From positions 6,334,044 through 6,371,543 of the forward strand of contig RPFO01000027.1 of NCBI GenBank assembly GCA_009746045.1: a stretch of DNA of 37,500 bases, read 5' to 3'. A program made the position numbers and the translations under genes. Below the pieces are notes generated by a model that ran no database searches, had not been told where the DNA came from, and was given only the letters and a program-made list of their open reading frames with translations. Positions 1 through 14,342 of this stretch are shown here, piece by piece. Source of the stretch: Mesostigma viride. Taxonomy: Eukaryota > Streptophyta > Mesostigmatophyceae > Mesostigmatales > Mesostigmataceae. Every line of letters begins with the position of its first letter. Position 1 is the stretch's first letter.

Positions 1-1399
1 TGAAGCTTATGCAGAGATGCGTCTCGCCCTTGGTGGTCTCGCCATGTCATGTCTGCTGTTGGATACTCACCTAACTTAAGCTTGCTTAACTTAAGTAGGA
101 CCAACGGTGTTTGCAACACCTCCATAAAAGGGATGGTGCGCGCATGTGCAGATGCATGGGTCTAGCCACGTAGGGTCTACCGTTGTTTATTAGACGGGCC
201 TGGCAAGTGCAGTATCCTTTTGATAGTTTGTTCTTCTACGCCTTACTGCGCACAGACTGCAGTTTTATGGTCTGAATGTGCGTTGAAATCTAGCCATTTC
301 TTCTTGCTTGTGTGGGTGGTCACTCGCTGACATGTGCTGCTGCCTGCTGTGGCTGGACTTGGTGACTTGTGTTTGCCTGCTCCAGACGCAAGTCGGGTGC
401 AAGCAAATGGGTGAGCTGGTGCTCAAGGAGCTCGACAAGTAAGCGGGAGGCGGAAGTGTCCCGATGGTGTATGGTGTAGCCTTGGCAAGTAGATGGAAGC
501 GGCTCGAAGTGGCAGGGTGTAAGCTGAACAAATAAGCGACCATGAGGTGTAGGGTGTTGGCTGGACAAATAAGTGGCCAAATTTCAAGCAAAGAAGCAGC
601 CAATAAGGGGGCTGATGTGCTGCCACCTGGCTTGCAGCAGCTTTTGCAGGGCAAGATTGACAAGATTTTGACACCCTTTTGCTGCGAGTCTGGCATTAGC
701 GTTATCTTGCACGTGCTTGCCGCATGAGGATATTGTTCAAGCCTTTTGGGCATCAACACATCAATAAACAAGCCAAACTAGCATTATGCAATATAATACG
801 TTGTCTCCTTGATAATACGTGAGAAAAGTTTTTATTAGCACATTTTGCAGTTTTTTTACAGTTTGCAGTAAGATCAGAATATTCTTGGACTTTTGGAAGC
901 ATTCGTTCATTCACGTGCCTCGTTGGGATCAAGATCGAGTCATGGGACCGACACGAACTTTTGAGCAGGCACCTTTCATCCCTGTTTGGAAGCATGGCGC
1001 TAACGTACGAATGCCTGCATGACATGCATGACCTAGACAACAATTGACCTATTGATATGGTAGCTCCATTTAATTAGGGTGATTCTACGCGTTTATTCAG
1101 GTACATATTGTTGTCTCTCAAATGGAGGGTACTCCTTTCCACAATGGGTGATTCCATGCAAATGCATGGCGGGAGGGCGCCGCCCCGTGGCAGTGGTGCC
1201 TACAACTGGACACCCCTGCATGGCTGGCCGCCACGTCACTGGATCACGCGAGTGTTGTAAATTACTAATTGCTAGCTCTTAACTGCCTATGGGTCTCGCT
1301 CTTCAGGAATGTTCGCCAGCCATTATTTTTAATGTAATCTACATGTCAATTCCCACCTCCATTCATTCCATCATCCTGAACGGCCACTTATTCAACAGC
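1..1399. other. Gene-free stretch, no recognised product
   Basis: I see no recognisable protein, RNA gene or mobile element here. Between about 425 and 620 there are loose repeats around a CAAATAAG/CAAGTAAG core spaced roughly 40-50 bp apart, which may be a decayed minisatellite. The open frames on both strands have no family resemblance that I can identify. The stretch could be the 3' flank of a gene lying outside the window. Confidence 0.3.
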
Positions 1400-1737
1400 T
1401 ACCTGTACATAGGGTTCTTCACATCCCGGCTGACGTGAAAGACACTTGCTATCTTCATCAATTTAGACAGCCCCTTCTCGTTGTGCAACAAACAGGGATG
1501 GTAAGCACTAGAAGTGCTCCACGGATCCCCAAAGCAGGACTGCGTGACTAATTGACTAATTGGACAGCAGCTGCACCTAGTGTGCTGCATTTTACAGCAG
1601 TGCGCTGCATTGTAATTTGTCAATCTGCATAAATATGAGCAGCATCGCTGCTCAGGTAAGCATCCCCAAAATCCAAGGCTTCGGAAGTTGCCCGGAATGC
1701 AGGGCTGTGTTTGGCATACAAACTAGGAGGACTGAAA

Positions 1738-5780
<4,043 letters not shown>

Positions 5781-6475
5781 TCGAGTTAGCCTGCTGTTAC
5801 CGAAATTAATTATATTTATTACCCGAAATTATTAGTGCCAGTGGTGGTGGAGCTCGGCCAGTGGTGCCAGTGGTGGTGGGCCTTTTTAGAAATGGACATT
5901 TGGATGATGCATTCGCCTGCGATCACTGACGTGTCCGGCAGTTGGCTGCCTACGTGGCCCCAGGGAAGCGTGCCCTGCTGGAAAAGTTTGAGTAAAAAGT
6001 CGGGAAGACCCTGAGAAAAAGCTGGAAACTGGCCAGGAAGAAACAGATACTGTAGCATAATTCTTACCGGCAATAAATATTTAGTGTAAGATCTAAGATT
6101 AAGATAGTAATTACTTGGAGGTACTGATTATCATATATGGGAAAGTAAATTTATGAATTGGTACTAAGCATTACTCATGTACTATGGCCGGAAAAAAATA
6201 TGGTCACTGGGGCCCGGGCAGTCTTGGGAGGTTTGGGCTTTACGGCGGACATCCGTCACGGCGCGCGGTGGTCTGCATGTTGAACCTGCGGGGCCTCAGG
6301 CGCGACGCGTGACAAGACCAGGAGCCTACTTTTCGAAAAGCGGCTCGCTGATTGGTTCCCCCGAAAGTGCGAGGCCCGCACTGACTCCACTTCAAATAAA
6401 AGGCGACCTGCACGTCCGGTCCGAAGCATCCTGGCTCTTTGTCATTCCTAACTTTCTTACCAAACACCGATAGCT
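5781..6475. promoter_or_regulatory. Divergent promoter region between the lumen gene and histone H2B
   Basis: This 695-bp spacer separates two outward-facing start codons and contains no gene. Toward H2B there is a reversed CCAAT element (GATTGG, 6350-6355) and an A/T-rich TATA-like box (AAATAAAA, 6394-6401) about 75-80 bp before the ATG. A short duplicated GTGCCAGTGGTGGTGG segment lies at about 5834-5880. The assignments rest on position and motif only. Confidence 0.45.
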
Positions 6476-6844
6476 ATGGCTCCCGCTGCTGCCAAGAAGG
6501 CTGAGAAGAAGCCTGCCGAGAAGAAGCCGGCAGTCAAGAAGGAGGGCAAGAAGAACAAGAAGAAGTCCACTGAGTCCTACAAGATTTACATTTACAAGGT
6601 CCTGAAGCAGGTGCATCCCGACACCGGTGTCTCCTCCAAGGCTATGTCGATCATGAACTCCTTCATCAACGACATCTTTGAGAAGCTCGCCACTGAGGCA
6701 AGCAAGCTCGCTCGCTACAACAAGAAGCCCACCATCACGTCTCGCGAGATCCAGACGGCTGTCCGCCTGATCCTGCCCGGCGAGCTGGCCAAGCACGCCG
6801 TGTCCGAGGGCACCAAGGCCGTGACCAAGTTCACGTCCGCGTAA
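6476..6844 (+). CDS. Histone H2B
   Basis: A 122-residue intronless histone H2B, a core nucleosome protein that dimerises with H2A. Residues 1 to about 32 are the Lys/Ala/Pro-rich basic tail ([19 protein letters not shown]). The histone fold follows, with [40 protein letters not shown], a basic loop [20 protein letters not shown], and the C-terminal helix ending AVTKFTSA. The conserved C-terminal lysine near AVTK, the usual ubiquitination site, is present. Length and lack of introns fit a replication-dependent algal H2B. The ATG follows a TATA-like and CCAAT-bearing promoter, and a 20-bp palindrome lies 25 bp after the stop. Volvocine algae usually pair H2A and H2B divergently, but here the divergent neighbour is the lumen gene and I find no H2A in the window. 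Confidence 0.98.
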   Translation: MAPAAAKKAEKKPAEKKPAVKKEGKKNKKKSTESYKIYIYKVLKQVHPDTGVSSKAMSIMNSFINDIFEKLATEASKLARYNKKPTITSREIQTAVRLILPGELAKHAVSEGTKAVTKFTSA

Positions 6845-6868
6845 ATTCTTCCAAGCAACACAAACCAA

Positions 6869-6888
6869 TGGTGTTTAATTAAACACCA
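6869..6888 (+). terminator. Histone mRNA 3' palindrome (stem-loop)
   Basis: TGGTGTTTAATTAAACACCA is a perfect 20-bp palindrome beginning 25 bp after the H2B stop. It resembles the conserved 3' palindromes that replace poly(A) processing in algal and animal replication-dependent histone genes. The position and the GGTGTTT...AAACACC arms fit the algal type. Confidence 0.85.
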
Positions 6889-7721
6889 CCATATTTATGA
6901 ATTTCTTACATGGTCTTGAGCTTGAAGCCCTAGGCCTGTGAAATGTCCATCTCAACGCAGCGCGGTGACCTAGAAAAACGGTGCAGATCCCGCCTGTCGG
7001 TCTCTGCTTGTCGGAATTTCTTGAACAGAAGACTTTGTCGGTTGGGACTCCCGAGTTCGCATTCTATGTGCTGGGAATTGCGGTATAACCGCTTCCTGCC
7101 ACGCGGTCGGCGCAACGATGCGCGATCATGCTGCAGCACGACGGTGTGGTAATTCGACAGCGTTCAGCCGTTCCCTGGCAGAGCCCTGACCTATGGGTTA
7201 TCCAGTTGTGGTGATGATGGTACCCACTGCTGGAGTATATGCATAAGTGGAATTAGGCTACGGCAGTGAGTGTGTGGATGTTGATATCTATAAAACTCGA
7301 GATGCTATCTGCTCCTTGCAGATTGCAGCAGAGCCCTGGTGTGGCTCAGACCTGTGTAACCCCAGTAGTTGTTTCATAATCCCGAGCTGTACATAAACCA
7401 TGCAGATTAGCTGTGCAGCCCTGAGAAGGGCTTCTTCTAAGACGTTGTGTTGAGGCAATCCATTTTGTTGGTCATATCACCCAGTTCCGCATGCGCCATT
7501 TTTTGCCGTGAGTGCTTTACATGAGGGTAGTAGGAGGAATTAGTGCTCGCCACCAGAGCCATGTTGGCTGGCATCGGAGAGAATGATACGCCCAGCTGCT
7601 GTTCTCTCTATTATTTAATTGAATAATCATTGTACTGCCTCATGCACAGTCTTGTGAGCACTCGTCCCCTAAGCTTTTTTTGGGGTGGGGGGTGCGAGTG
7701 GGGTGTGGGGCGTCTGGTGTG

Positions 7722-7755
<34 letters not shown>

Positions 7756-7984
7756 GTGGTGTGTGGTGTGTGGTGTGTGGTGTGTGGTGTGTGGTGTGTG
7801 GTGTGAAACTGCCATGTCATTGTGTCCATCACGTGAGTGGTGAGGGCAGTTCTGGTTGAAGGCAGTTGTTGATTCTAGGCGTGGACGCTATCCTTTTGCC
7901 GTAGAGCTCCTTTCTGCATTCAGCATCACCGATCGATGATGAGAAGTTGGGCTGTTTTATTTCTCCTCATTTTTAGTGGAGTCT
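6889..7984. other. Gene-free stretch downstream of H2B
   Basis: I recognise no product here. A GT-rich heptamer array (TGGTGTC/TGGTGTG) occupies about 7710-7804. The frame beginning at 7936 encodes a short hydrophobic N-terminus but runs into the inverted-repeat arm of element T, so I do not call it a gene. Confidence 0.5.
7710..7804. repeat. 7-bp GT-rich tandem repeat
   Basis: Thirteen or so copies of CTGGTGT/GTGGTGT run head to tail after a G-rich stretch. A C/G change at one position divides the array into two blocks. It does not match the TTTAGGG or TTTTAGGG telomere units. Confidence 0.9.
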
Positions 7985-8288
7985 GTGCATTCGATCTAAT
8001 TTATTCCTCTCGACGAAAACTTCAGATTGGACCCCCGTGGCGATGGTCATCAATAAAATCATCGACACTGCAAAAGGCACGAACTCCGCTACGAAGTAAC
8101 ATTATCAACTCAGCGTCTTTATAAGATTCGCACAGTTTCTCTGCATTCCGTGAGCTATCGATCTTTTTCTACAATGTCTGAAAGCACGTCGCCATGGCCA
8201 GCTCCGGTAGGGGTGTGCGCACCGTGCACCACTTTTTCATGGTACGGACGGGTACTGCGAATTTTTTCGGCGCCAAAAAATTCGCGCC
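7985..8288 (+). repeat. Left inverted-repeat arm of T
   Basis: Read forward, it aligns with the reverse complement of 29819-30108 at roughly 70-75 % identity by eye. Shared strings include GGTCATCAATAAA, AAGATTCGC, CACGTCGCCAT, ACTTTTTCA and TCGGCGCC. The inner end is a hairpin at 8257-8287 (GCGAATTTTTT and AAAAAATTCGC around CGGCGCC). TAGGGGTG at about 8208 resembles the tips of hAT elements, but homology continues outward past it. Confidence 0.75.
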
Positions 8289-9290
8289 AGGACCGTCACT
8301 TTCGTGTGTATGCCGGTGTGCATGTGTGTGTTCTCTTTTTCCTTCTTAGTTTTGGCTTTCTCTATAAACCTTTTGCTTTCCTTTTTTTCTCTCCTTTCCA
8401 ACTTCTCTTTGTGCCTTTAATTAAATTAAAAGTGAGTTATAACATGCCTCCGCTGGGATTAATTAATTAATAGACACGTGACTGCGTCACGTGAGCATAA
8501 GTCCTCAGTGGGAGGGGAACATGGGATGGAATGGATTAATTAATTAATTAATTAGACTCGTGCTCCCGTTGGGGAGTCACGGAGCATTAACCCCGATGGA
8601 TGGATGGATGGATGGATGGGTGCACACATTCCTACCGGTCTAATCTATCTACATTGGCTCCATACTACATCTATCTAACAACATTCTAACTACAACATCT
8701 ATCTAGGCAGCCGCACGCTGCCCTAGGGGGAGCTATCTAGCGTGCCTCCCGCGGGATTGCACACGCGGGCGCTTCCCCACTGGGGGGGGCTCGTTGTCCT
8801 CTATGACCTGGGCCCACTTGGCCTTGTCCATCATCTTCTTCCAAATCACGGAGAGGCCTAGGCCCCCCATGTCCTCTACTAGCTGTTCCTTGAAGGTGCG
8901 GGCCTTGCGGCGTCTAACATCACTGGGCCCAGCCCACGTCAGGAGGTGCCGGCCAGGCTGGGCTGGTCGCAGTCCTGCGGGGGGGCCACGTGAGGTGTCT
9001 ACCTGGTTGGTGCGAGCTCACTAGGTGCCCTACTAGCTGCAAGCGGCGTTGCTTAATTGTGCTGGTGATATAGGGCATGCCCTGGTACAGGTCCTCATTG
9101 CGGACATGAGCAGCATATCCTACTCTGCCTCATCTCACTCCACCAGTGTACGCCGGCCACGAGGTAGCCATGGCTGTCGGAGCTCATAACTTTCACGTTT
9201 GAGCACCGAATTTAGCCGTGAATATCACTATCGCTTCGTCTTTCTAAGACGCACATGCTGATATAATTTTCCGAATCTAAAACGCAATAT

Positions 9291-10643
9291 ATGGCGAACA
9301 AACGCGCCTCGACGCAACGCAGCCTGGCGGCTGCGCTCGGCAATGAAAATCCGTCTGCAGCTCAGGCTGCAGCTTCGCCTTCAGGTCCGGCAGGCGGCGA
9401 TGACACTAGTCGTGCACTGGTGGTCGTCCAGCAACCCCCCGGGCTTAACGCCTCGCCATCTGCATCGCCTGACCCCAAGCGCACCCGCCCAGCCGACGAC
9501 ACAGGAGGGTCTTCACGCCCAGAACCGAGCTTTCGGCCCCGGCCTTTCAAGGTCGCAGATTACGACTGGGCCACCATTTCTCCGACCGATGCTATGCGCT
9601 GCATCTTCTTCGGGGATTACGCTTCGCTTTACGACCTGTGCCTCCATCTCCACTCCATCAATCGCCTCCTCTGCCCAGACGGCAGCCGCTGGGCCCACAT
9701 CTCCCAGCTGGTCGGCTGCGTCCGCCCCCATCTCCAGCACGCCATCCTCAACTCCCTTCTCCAGCGCTCTGACGGCGAGATCTGGGCTCCACCCCTTTCC
9801 GTCCCCACCCTCCGCTCCATCCTCACGGAAGCCTTTCAGCAGCACGTGACCCCCCTTGCTGCCGACATAGCAGCAATCGGCGGCACGCTGACTGCTGAAC
9901 TTCCTCACATTTCCACCGCCGCCGCCTCCACCTCCACGGCCATTTCCGCCTCCACTGCCGACATCAAAGCCCAGCTCCTCGACCTCGACCACCGCCTTCA
10001 AGCCACCGCCAACGCCCTTGAGAGCTTGCATGACACCGCCGGCCTCACCGCCCACCTGGGCGGTGAAGGACATCGCCGCCCAGCCGGCTCCTGCTGGCCC
10101 GGCCGGCGATGCTCCCTCCACCTGGGCGGACTTGCTTAAGCAGCACACCACCTCCACCACCTCCACCATCTCGGCACAACTCAAGCAACAAGCCCTCGAC
10201 CTTCGCGAGGAAGCCGACATCGCCCGGCGCAGCCACAATGTCATTGTCAAGCACTTCGACCAGCAGGCAGGTGAGACCTCCACGAGCCTTCTTGAGGCAT
10301 TTAAGCGCGCCATTCTTGCCCCCATGTTACTCACTGGTGAGCTGGACATGTCGGCTGTCCGCCTCCCCCGCGCGCGGGGAAGGCTGGCCCGGCACCCGTG
10401 CTCCTCACCTTTAAGTACATGGCGGACAAGCTGGCGTTCCTTAAATGCCGCAAGAAGCTCTCGGAGACTCGCTTCACGCTGGACGACGACTTGACCCTGG
10501 CCCAGCAACAACGGCGACGCGATCTATGGCCGACCTACCTTCAGCTCCGGCAGAGCGCAAGGGGGAAGCCGGTATACTGGAGGGGGGCGGTCATCCACGT
10601 TGACCACAAGCCCTGGCAGCCCCCTCCTGCCACCTCAGACTAG
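9291..10643 (+). pseudogene. ORF1 protein of A1 (L1 ORF1-like), two frameshifts
   Basis: The first frame runs from ATG 9291 (MANKRASTQRSLAAALGNEN). It has a disordered Ala/Ser/Pro N-terminus, a conserved central block (residues about 95-190: MRCIFFGDYASLYDLCLHLH) and a helical, coiled-coil-like stretch (residues about 222-258: STADIKAQLLDLDHRLQATA). A 4-bp insertion (CCTG) near 10060 and a 1-bp loss near 10380 relative to A2 and A3 break the frame. The C-terminal part reads PVLLTFKYMADKLAF and FTLDDDLTLAQQQRRRDLWP, then KPVYWRGAVIHVD, to TAG 10641-10643. That resembles the RRM plus C-terminal domain of L1-type ORF1 RNA chaperones. It has no catalytic motif. Confidence 0.8.
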
Positions 10644-10791
10644 GAATATATATACCAGTAGTGTAGATTAGTAAGGCTTAGCCTAGCATGTGGCCCACGC
10701 GCATGTGCGCCCATAATGGCCCCCATGGATGATGCCTTCAACATTTAGCCATGCTTTGTCTATAATGGGACCCCCATGGATGTTGCATTAA

Positions 10792-12480
10792 CCCCTAAAT
10801 GGTCTGAGATCCTGCCGATAAATCGGCTGGATCTTCACAATTTTGCAAACCAGATGCCATCCAACCTACCCATATCCAATGGCTGTCCTTGGGGGCCAAG
10901 CATGTCCATGAGTTCCCCTTCGGGTTGGTATATCACAACCTCACATATATGCAGGGTAGGCCATGTATAACTGCCGTCAAAGTCAGGGGGGTCAAGACGC
11001 GCGTTTTCATTTTTGGTAGAATGTGCATTTTGAATTATGTTATAAGACCTAGGCACCTACCACTTCAGGGATGATAAACAATTAGTTGCTGAACAGTTTG
11101 AGCCATTGGGGTCATCATTTGGGTGGGTATACCAGCAGTTACACCCAGTACAGCCCATAGGGGTACCGTTGGTAAAAAGCAACCAAGGGGGTAGGGGTGG
11201 GCATACTACCTACTAATATGGCCACCAACCATGCCAAACAATACATTTCCCTTCCACAATGATGGGGAAACATAACTGCATCATCACACTGCCCTTACAT
11301 GGCACCTATGTGCAGGTGCTACCTTGTCCATGCACGTAGGTAACGTGGTACGGATACCCTACGCAAGGCATGCATTCTAGGAGGCAGCCACCAACAAACT
11401 AGTGATGTTGAGCCTATTTCAGCCTGCCCTAGCAAGGATAAACAAGGCCTAAGCTGCTATAGCTTGCCAGGTGATGGCCAGCACACCTGGTGGCACATGC
11501 TGTCAATGGGAAGCTTTTACTCACCAGTTACGTGCTTGATGATGCCACAGCGACCAGCCAACTGCCTCACACTCATGCAATATGTGTATGGGAAATGTAT
11601 AACAAACATATATGGAGGTATTCAAACCCATACAGCCTCTAAAACTTATCACCATCACCCTGTGGCAGGTCAACTGACTGAGGGAAGCATCTAAGAAGGG
11701 TGTTTTAGAAAGGGGCCAGGCCAGGGTCAAGAAAGAGCATGAATAATGCAAAAAGAATGTGCTACACAAGCTAGAACGTATATATAGACGTCAAACATCG
11801 ATAGGAAAACGATGCTTAAGCTTTACCAGGCATGGATGGCGTTACCTTGGCCCAGGCGGTGGCCGCAAAATGGCGCATTTCGGCACACCAAAGTTGTGCA
11901 GCATGGTCGCTGGATTCGGCGATTTCTGGCCACCCTTGCACGTTTACGACTACTATGTATCATAAAAAGTATAAAGAAACCGATATATCCTTTAAAATAC
12001 GCCGGAAAGGTATTGCTGTCAACGTTTCTATCGTCCGGCCTGATCGCAGTTTTTTCCAGCAAGAACGCTGCCGACACCTATCAAAGGGCATTCCCGCGAA
12101 CCAGAAATTGGCCTGTATGATCTTTAGGACGTATAAAATCAATATCCGAAGTTTGGTCAGAAAATTCGAACGAAAACGTAAATGCCATGCGTGGGCGCAA
12201 GCCGCCATGGCCAGGTCGTCGTTTTCCGGAATGCACGTTGTACGTGAAAAAGTACCCTGACCCCTTGTACTTTGACCGGCCAGAACACCTCTATAACTTT
12301 GTCAGAAGTATGCAAACCCATATACCATGCTTTAGAGTATTTTATAAACTTTCGATCTTCTCAGCTAAACGTTTCCTAATTCTCAATAGTTTTCGCGGCA
12401 TTTGGTCGCCCGAGAAGGGGCCGATGCATCGGCTGGAACTCGATTTTTGGCGGGAAATCGGCCGCAAGACCATTTAGGGG
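10792..12480. mobile_element. Non-autonomous piggyBac-like element
   Basis: A 1689-bp insertion is flanked by TTAA on both sides (10788-10791 and 12481-12484) and has perfect 14-bp terminal inverted repeats CCCCTAAATGGTCT. The uninterrupted target in A2 reads GCATCAAGAATTT where A1 has GCATTAA...TTAAGAATTT. TTAA duplication with CCY...GGG tips is diagnostic of the piggyBac superfamily. Subterminal hairpins (GCCGATAAATCGGC at left, GCCGATGCATCGGC at right) lie near each end. No transposase is seen; the frames inside are short and unrecognised. It is the youngest layer of the nest. Confidence 0.9.
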
Positions 12481-12994
12481 TTAAGAATTTAGCCATGCTA
12501 TGCCATGCAGAGAGATGCTCTCTGTCGAGAAGCCATGTCCTAGCTCTTGTATAGCCATGATGATCTTCCTCCCTCACAGGCATGCTCCCCCCGCCTTACC
12601 CGGGCATAGCGTGATAGACCATGAGGGTGCAGGTGCCTTGGTGCACCTAGAGCAGGGGTAGCTTACATTCCCACCCTTGCATGAAGTAGCCTAGAATGTA
12701 TTAAAAGCCATATGCCCCTTCTCAGGGCTATGTGCTACATCTACTCCCAACGGAGTGATGTTGATAATTAATTAATTAATTAATCCTACTCTGAAAATGG
12801 AACGCAGCATGCTGGTGACCGCGCCGTCCAGGTGGAACTGAATGGATGGTATAAGCTATCTAGGTCCTAGTTACAGGGGTGTGGGCACCGCGGCCCGAAT
12901 CGCTATGAATGCCATACTTGGTCACACGCGGAGCCCCCACAGGCTTTGGGGTGGTCTCCTTCATCACTACTTGCCATCTATCCTTGCGCACCAT

Positions 12995-13335
12995 TAAAAA
13001 AAATTAAATTAAATTATAACATGCCTCCGTGGGGAGGTCATGTAGCACATATTTCATGATGGATGGGGTGGAGGAAGCCGCGTGATCGAACGATCCTAAT
13101 TCTATCTAGAAAATCCTAACTACACTACTCATCAAAACGCCTCCTCCGCTTGGGGGGAGGTGGCTTGCCCACAGGGTCGGGCGTGTGAGCCTTGACAATC
13201 TTCTTCCACCTCGTCTTGTCCTGCATGGCAGTCCAAAGACGGGAGAGAGAGTGGATGCGGTGCTCAAACTGGGCTGGGACCACTAGGTCGTCCAGCAACA
13301 TCTGAACGTAGTTGGTGACAGGTTTCCCTACCCTT
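12995..13335 (-). mobile_element. LINE fragment G1 (E family), inserted in D
   Basis: The 11-bp target duplication TTGCGCACCAT lies at 12984-12994 and 13336-13346. The 341-bp insert is the 3' end of the E-type LINE: the RT C-terminus (NYVQMLLDDLVVPAQFEHRI ... KPPPPKRRRRFDE) from about 13335 to 13125, the 3' UTR, a CTCC-hairpin variant and an A/T tail at 12995-13017. It is strongly 5'-truncated. Fusion with host D sequence explains the chimeric frame at 13394-13125. Confidence 0.93.
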
Positions 13336-13391
13336 TTGCGCACCATCTGCCTCCATATTACAGACAAACCAAGAGGCTGCCCGGGGGTGAG

Positions 13392-13870
13392 CACTACAAT
13401 ACGCTTCCGCGGACACCTTTTTCAGCGGGGAAAGTGCCCCCGGGCTTCCGGGGCAAATTCAGCAAGCGCTGCGGGACTTAGATACTAAAATTTCGTTTTT
13501 GGTTCGTACCGTACAGCCAATCATTTTGCGCCCGGATCAAATTGTGATCTGGTCACTGAACACGAAAATTTCAGCGGATTGTACGAAACACCAACGCAAC
13601 TAGAGAAAATTTTCAGTGACGAAACTGTAGTACCGTGTACCAAGCAAAATGTAGTAGGACTTCGCTAAATTCACGTTCGGAATTTTTCCCCGCAAGATTC
13701 CCCCGCAAGATTCCCCCGCACGATTCCCCCCGCTAGGTTCAGGCTCCAGTCGATGCTCGCCAAATGGCGCAAAAAAAGAAACATATGTTAAAATCAACGG
13801 TGCGAATCCTCGTTACCGCTCGGGTAACATTCTCACTCATTTCGCGTCTCCTACGAACCGTATTGTAGTG
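13392..13870. mobile_element. Short CACTA-like DNA element, inserted in D
   Basis: The 479-bp insert begins CACTACAATACG and ends CGTATTGTAGTG, a perfect 12-bp inverted repeat with the CACTA tip of the EnSpm/CACTA superfamily. D2 shows the empty target. The flanks (GTGAG left, AGCCCC right) share only AG, so the expected 3-bp duplication (GAG) is one base short. Inside are repeats of ATTCCCCCGCA(A/C)G (about 13691-13735) and repeated TTCGTA(C) motifs. There is no transposase. Confidence 0.75.
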
Positions 13871-14342
13871 AGCCCCTCACGTCTAGTGTAGCACATGTCC
13901 ATGCCGAGTCTATCACGAAAAGTCCACGGGTGGCGACCCTGCCGCGCGCGGCCGGGGGCACGCCAGGTGAGGACATATCGTCCAGGCTGGGCGGGCTTGG
14001 TGCCAGCTATAGTCTATCTGATGTATCTACCATGCGCGGGCCAGGTGCCGGGCTAGGCCCAGGCGCCTGTGCCTAATAATGTGGGAAACATAGGGCAAAT
14101 CAGCGTACAAATCCTCATTACTTATGTGCAAACCAAAGGGGATGTTTTCAAGGGCCTTGCGCAGCATCTGGGTGACGGCGCCGTCGAGTCGTTGCGCCAG
14201 CTCCTGCGTCAGTGTCCACGTCTCGGCTCCGTTGGGAGATCATGTAGCACATATATTCCTTGATGGGTGGTGGAGTGGAAAGAGCCGCGTAATCGAACTA
14301 TCCTAACGCTAATCTATCTAGTCTAGAAAAGTCCTAACTACC

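Larger units (their letters stand above)
9128..12782 (+). mobile_element. ORF1-only retroposon A1, inserted in LINE F
   Basis: An 11-bp target duplication ATCCTACTCTG flanks it (9117-9127 and 12783-12793). Without its piggyBac-like insert it is about 1.96 kb: a 5' leader of about 160 nt, one ORF1-type frame (9291-10643, frameshifted), a 3' UTR of about 440 nt that resumes at 12485, the hairpin ACTCC-CAAC-GGAGT near 12750, and a (TTAA)n tail. No endonuclease or RT sequence lies between ORF1 and the 3' end. A2 and A3 have the same organisation. Confidence 0.9.
8537..12839 (-). mobile_element. LINE F, 5'-truncated, inserted in D
   Basis: The target duplication is GAATGGAT (8529-8536 and 12840-12847). 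F consists of 12839-12794 and 9127-8537 on the minus strand, interrupted by A1. The translated pieces join to an RT C-terminus (DGAVTSMLRSIFRV, then RNEDLYQGMPYITSTIKQRR, then LSVIWKKMMDKAKWAQVIED). The 3' end has a hairpin CTCCC-CAAC-GGGAG (near 8553-8567 on the plus strand) and a (TTAA)n tail. It shares this 3' terminus with ORF1-only element C. Confidence 0.88.
8459..14226 (-). mobile_element. LINE D, 5'-truncated, inserted in the 3' hairpin of E
   Basis: The target duplication is CTCCGTTGGGA/CTCCGCTGGGA (14227-14237 and 8448-8458; 11 bp, one mismatch), which is the E hairpin itself. The minus strand from 14226 reads an RT C-terminal domain (AETWTLTQELAQRL, then NEDLYADLPYVSHIIRHRRL), then a 3' UTR. 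It ends at the palindromic hairpin CACGTGAC-GCA-GTCACGTG (8473-8491) plus a (TTAA)n tail. D is split by the CACTA-like element (13392-13870), fragment G1 (12995-13335) and LINE F (8537-12839). Plus-strand relatives D2 and D3 give the uninterrupted sequence. Confidence 0.88.

Noticed and set aside
265-771. 168-codon minus-strand frame near the left edge
   Set aside because: It lies across loosely repeated sequence, and I see no recognisable domain or splice structure.
7710-7804. Interstitial telomere repeat
   Set aside because: The heptamer is TGGTGT(C/G), not TTTAGGG or a known algal variant.
7936-8124. 62-codon frame with a signal-peptide-like N-terminus
   Set aside because: It runs into the inverted-repeat arm of T, and the copy at 29.8-30.1 kb does not preserve the frame.
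9513-10511. 332-codon minus-strand frame
   Set aside because: It is antisense to the ORF1 pseudogene of A1, which has conserved relatives in A2, A3, B and C. The antisense frame reflects GC-rich codon bias.
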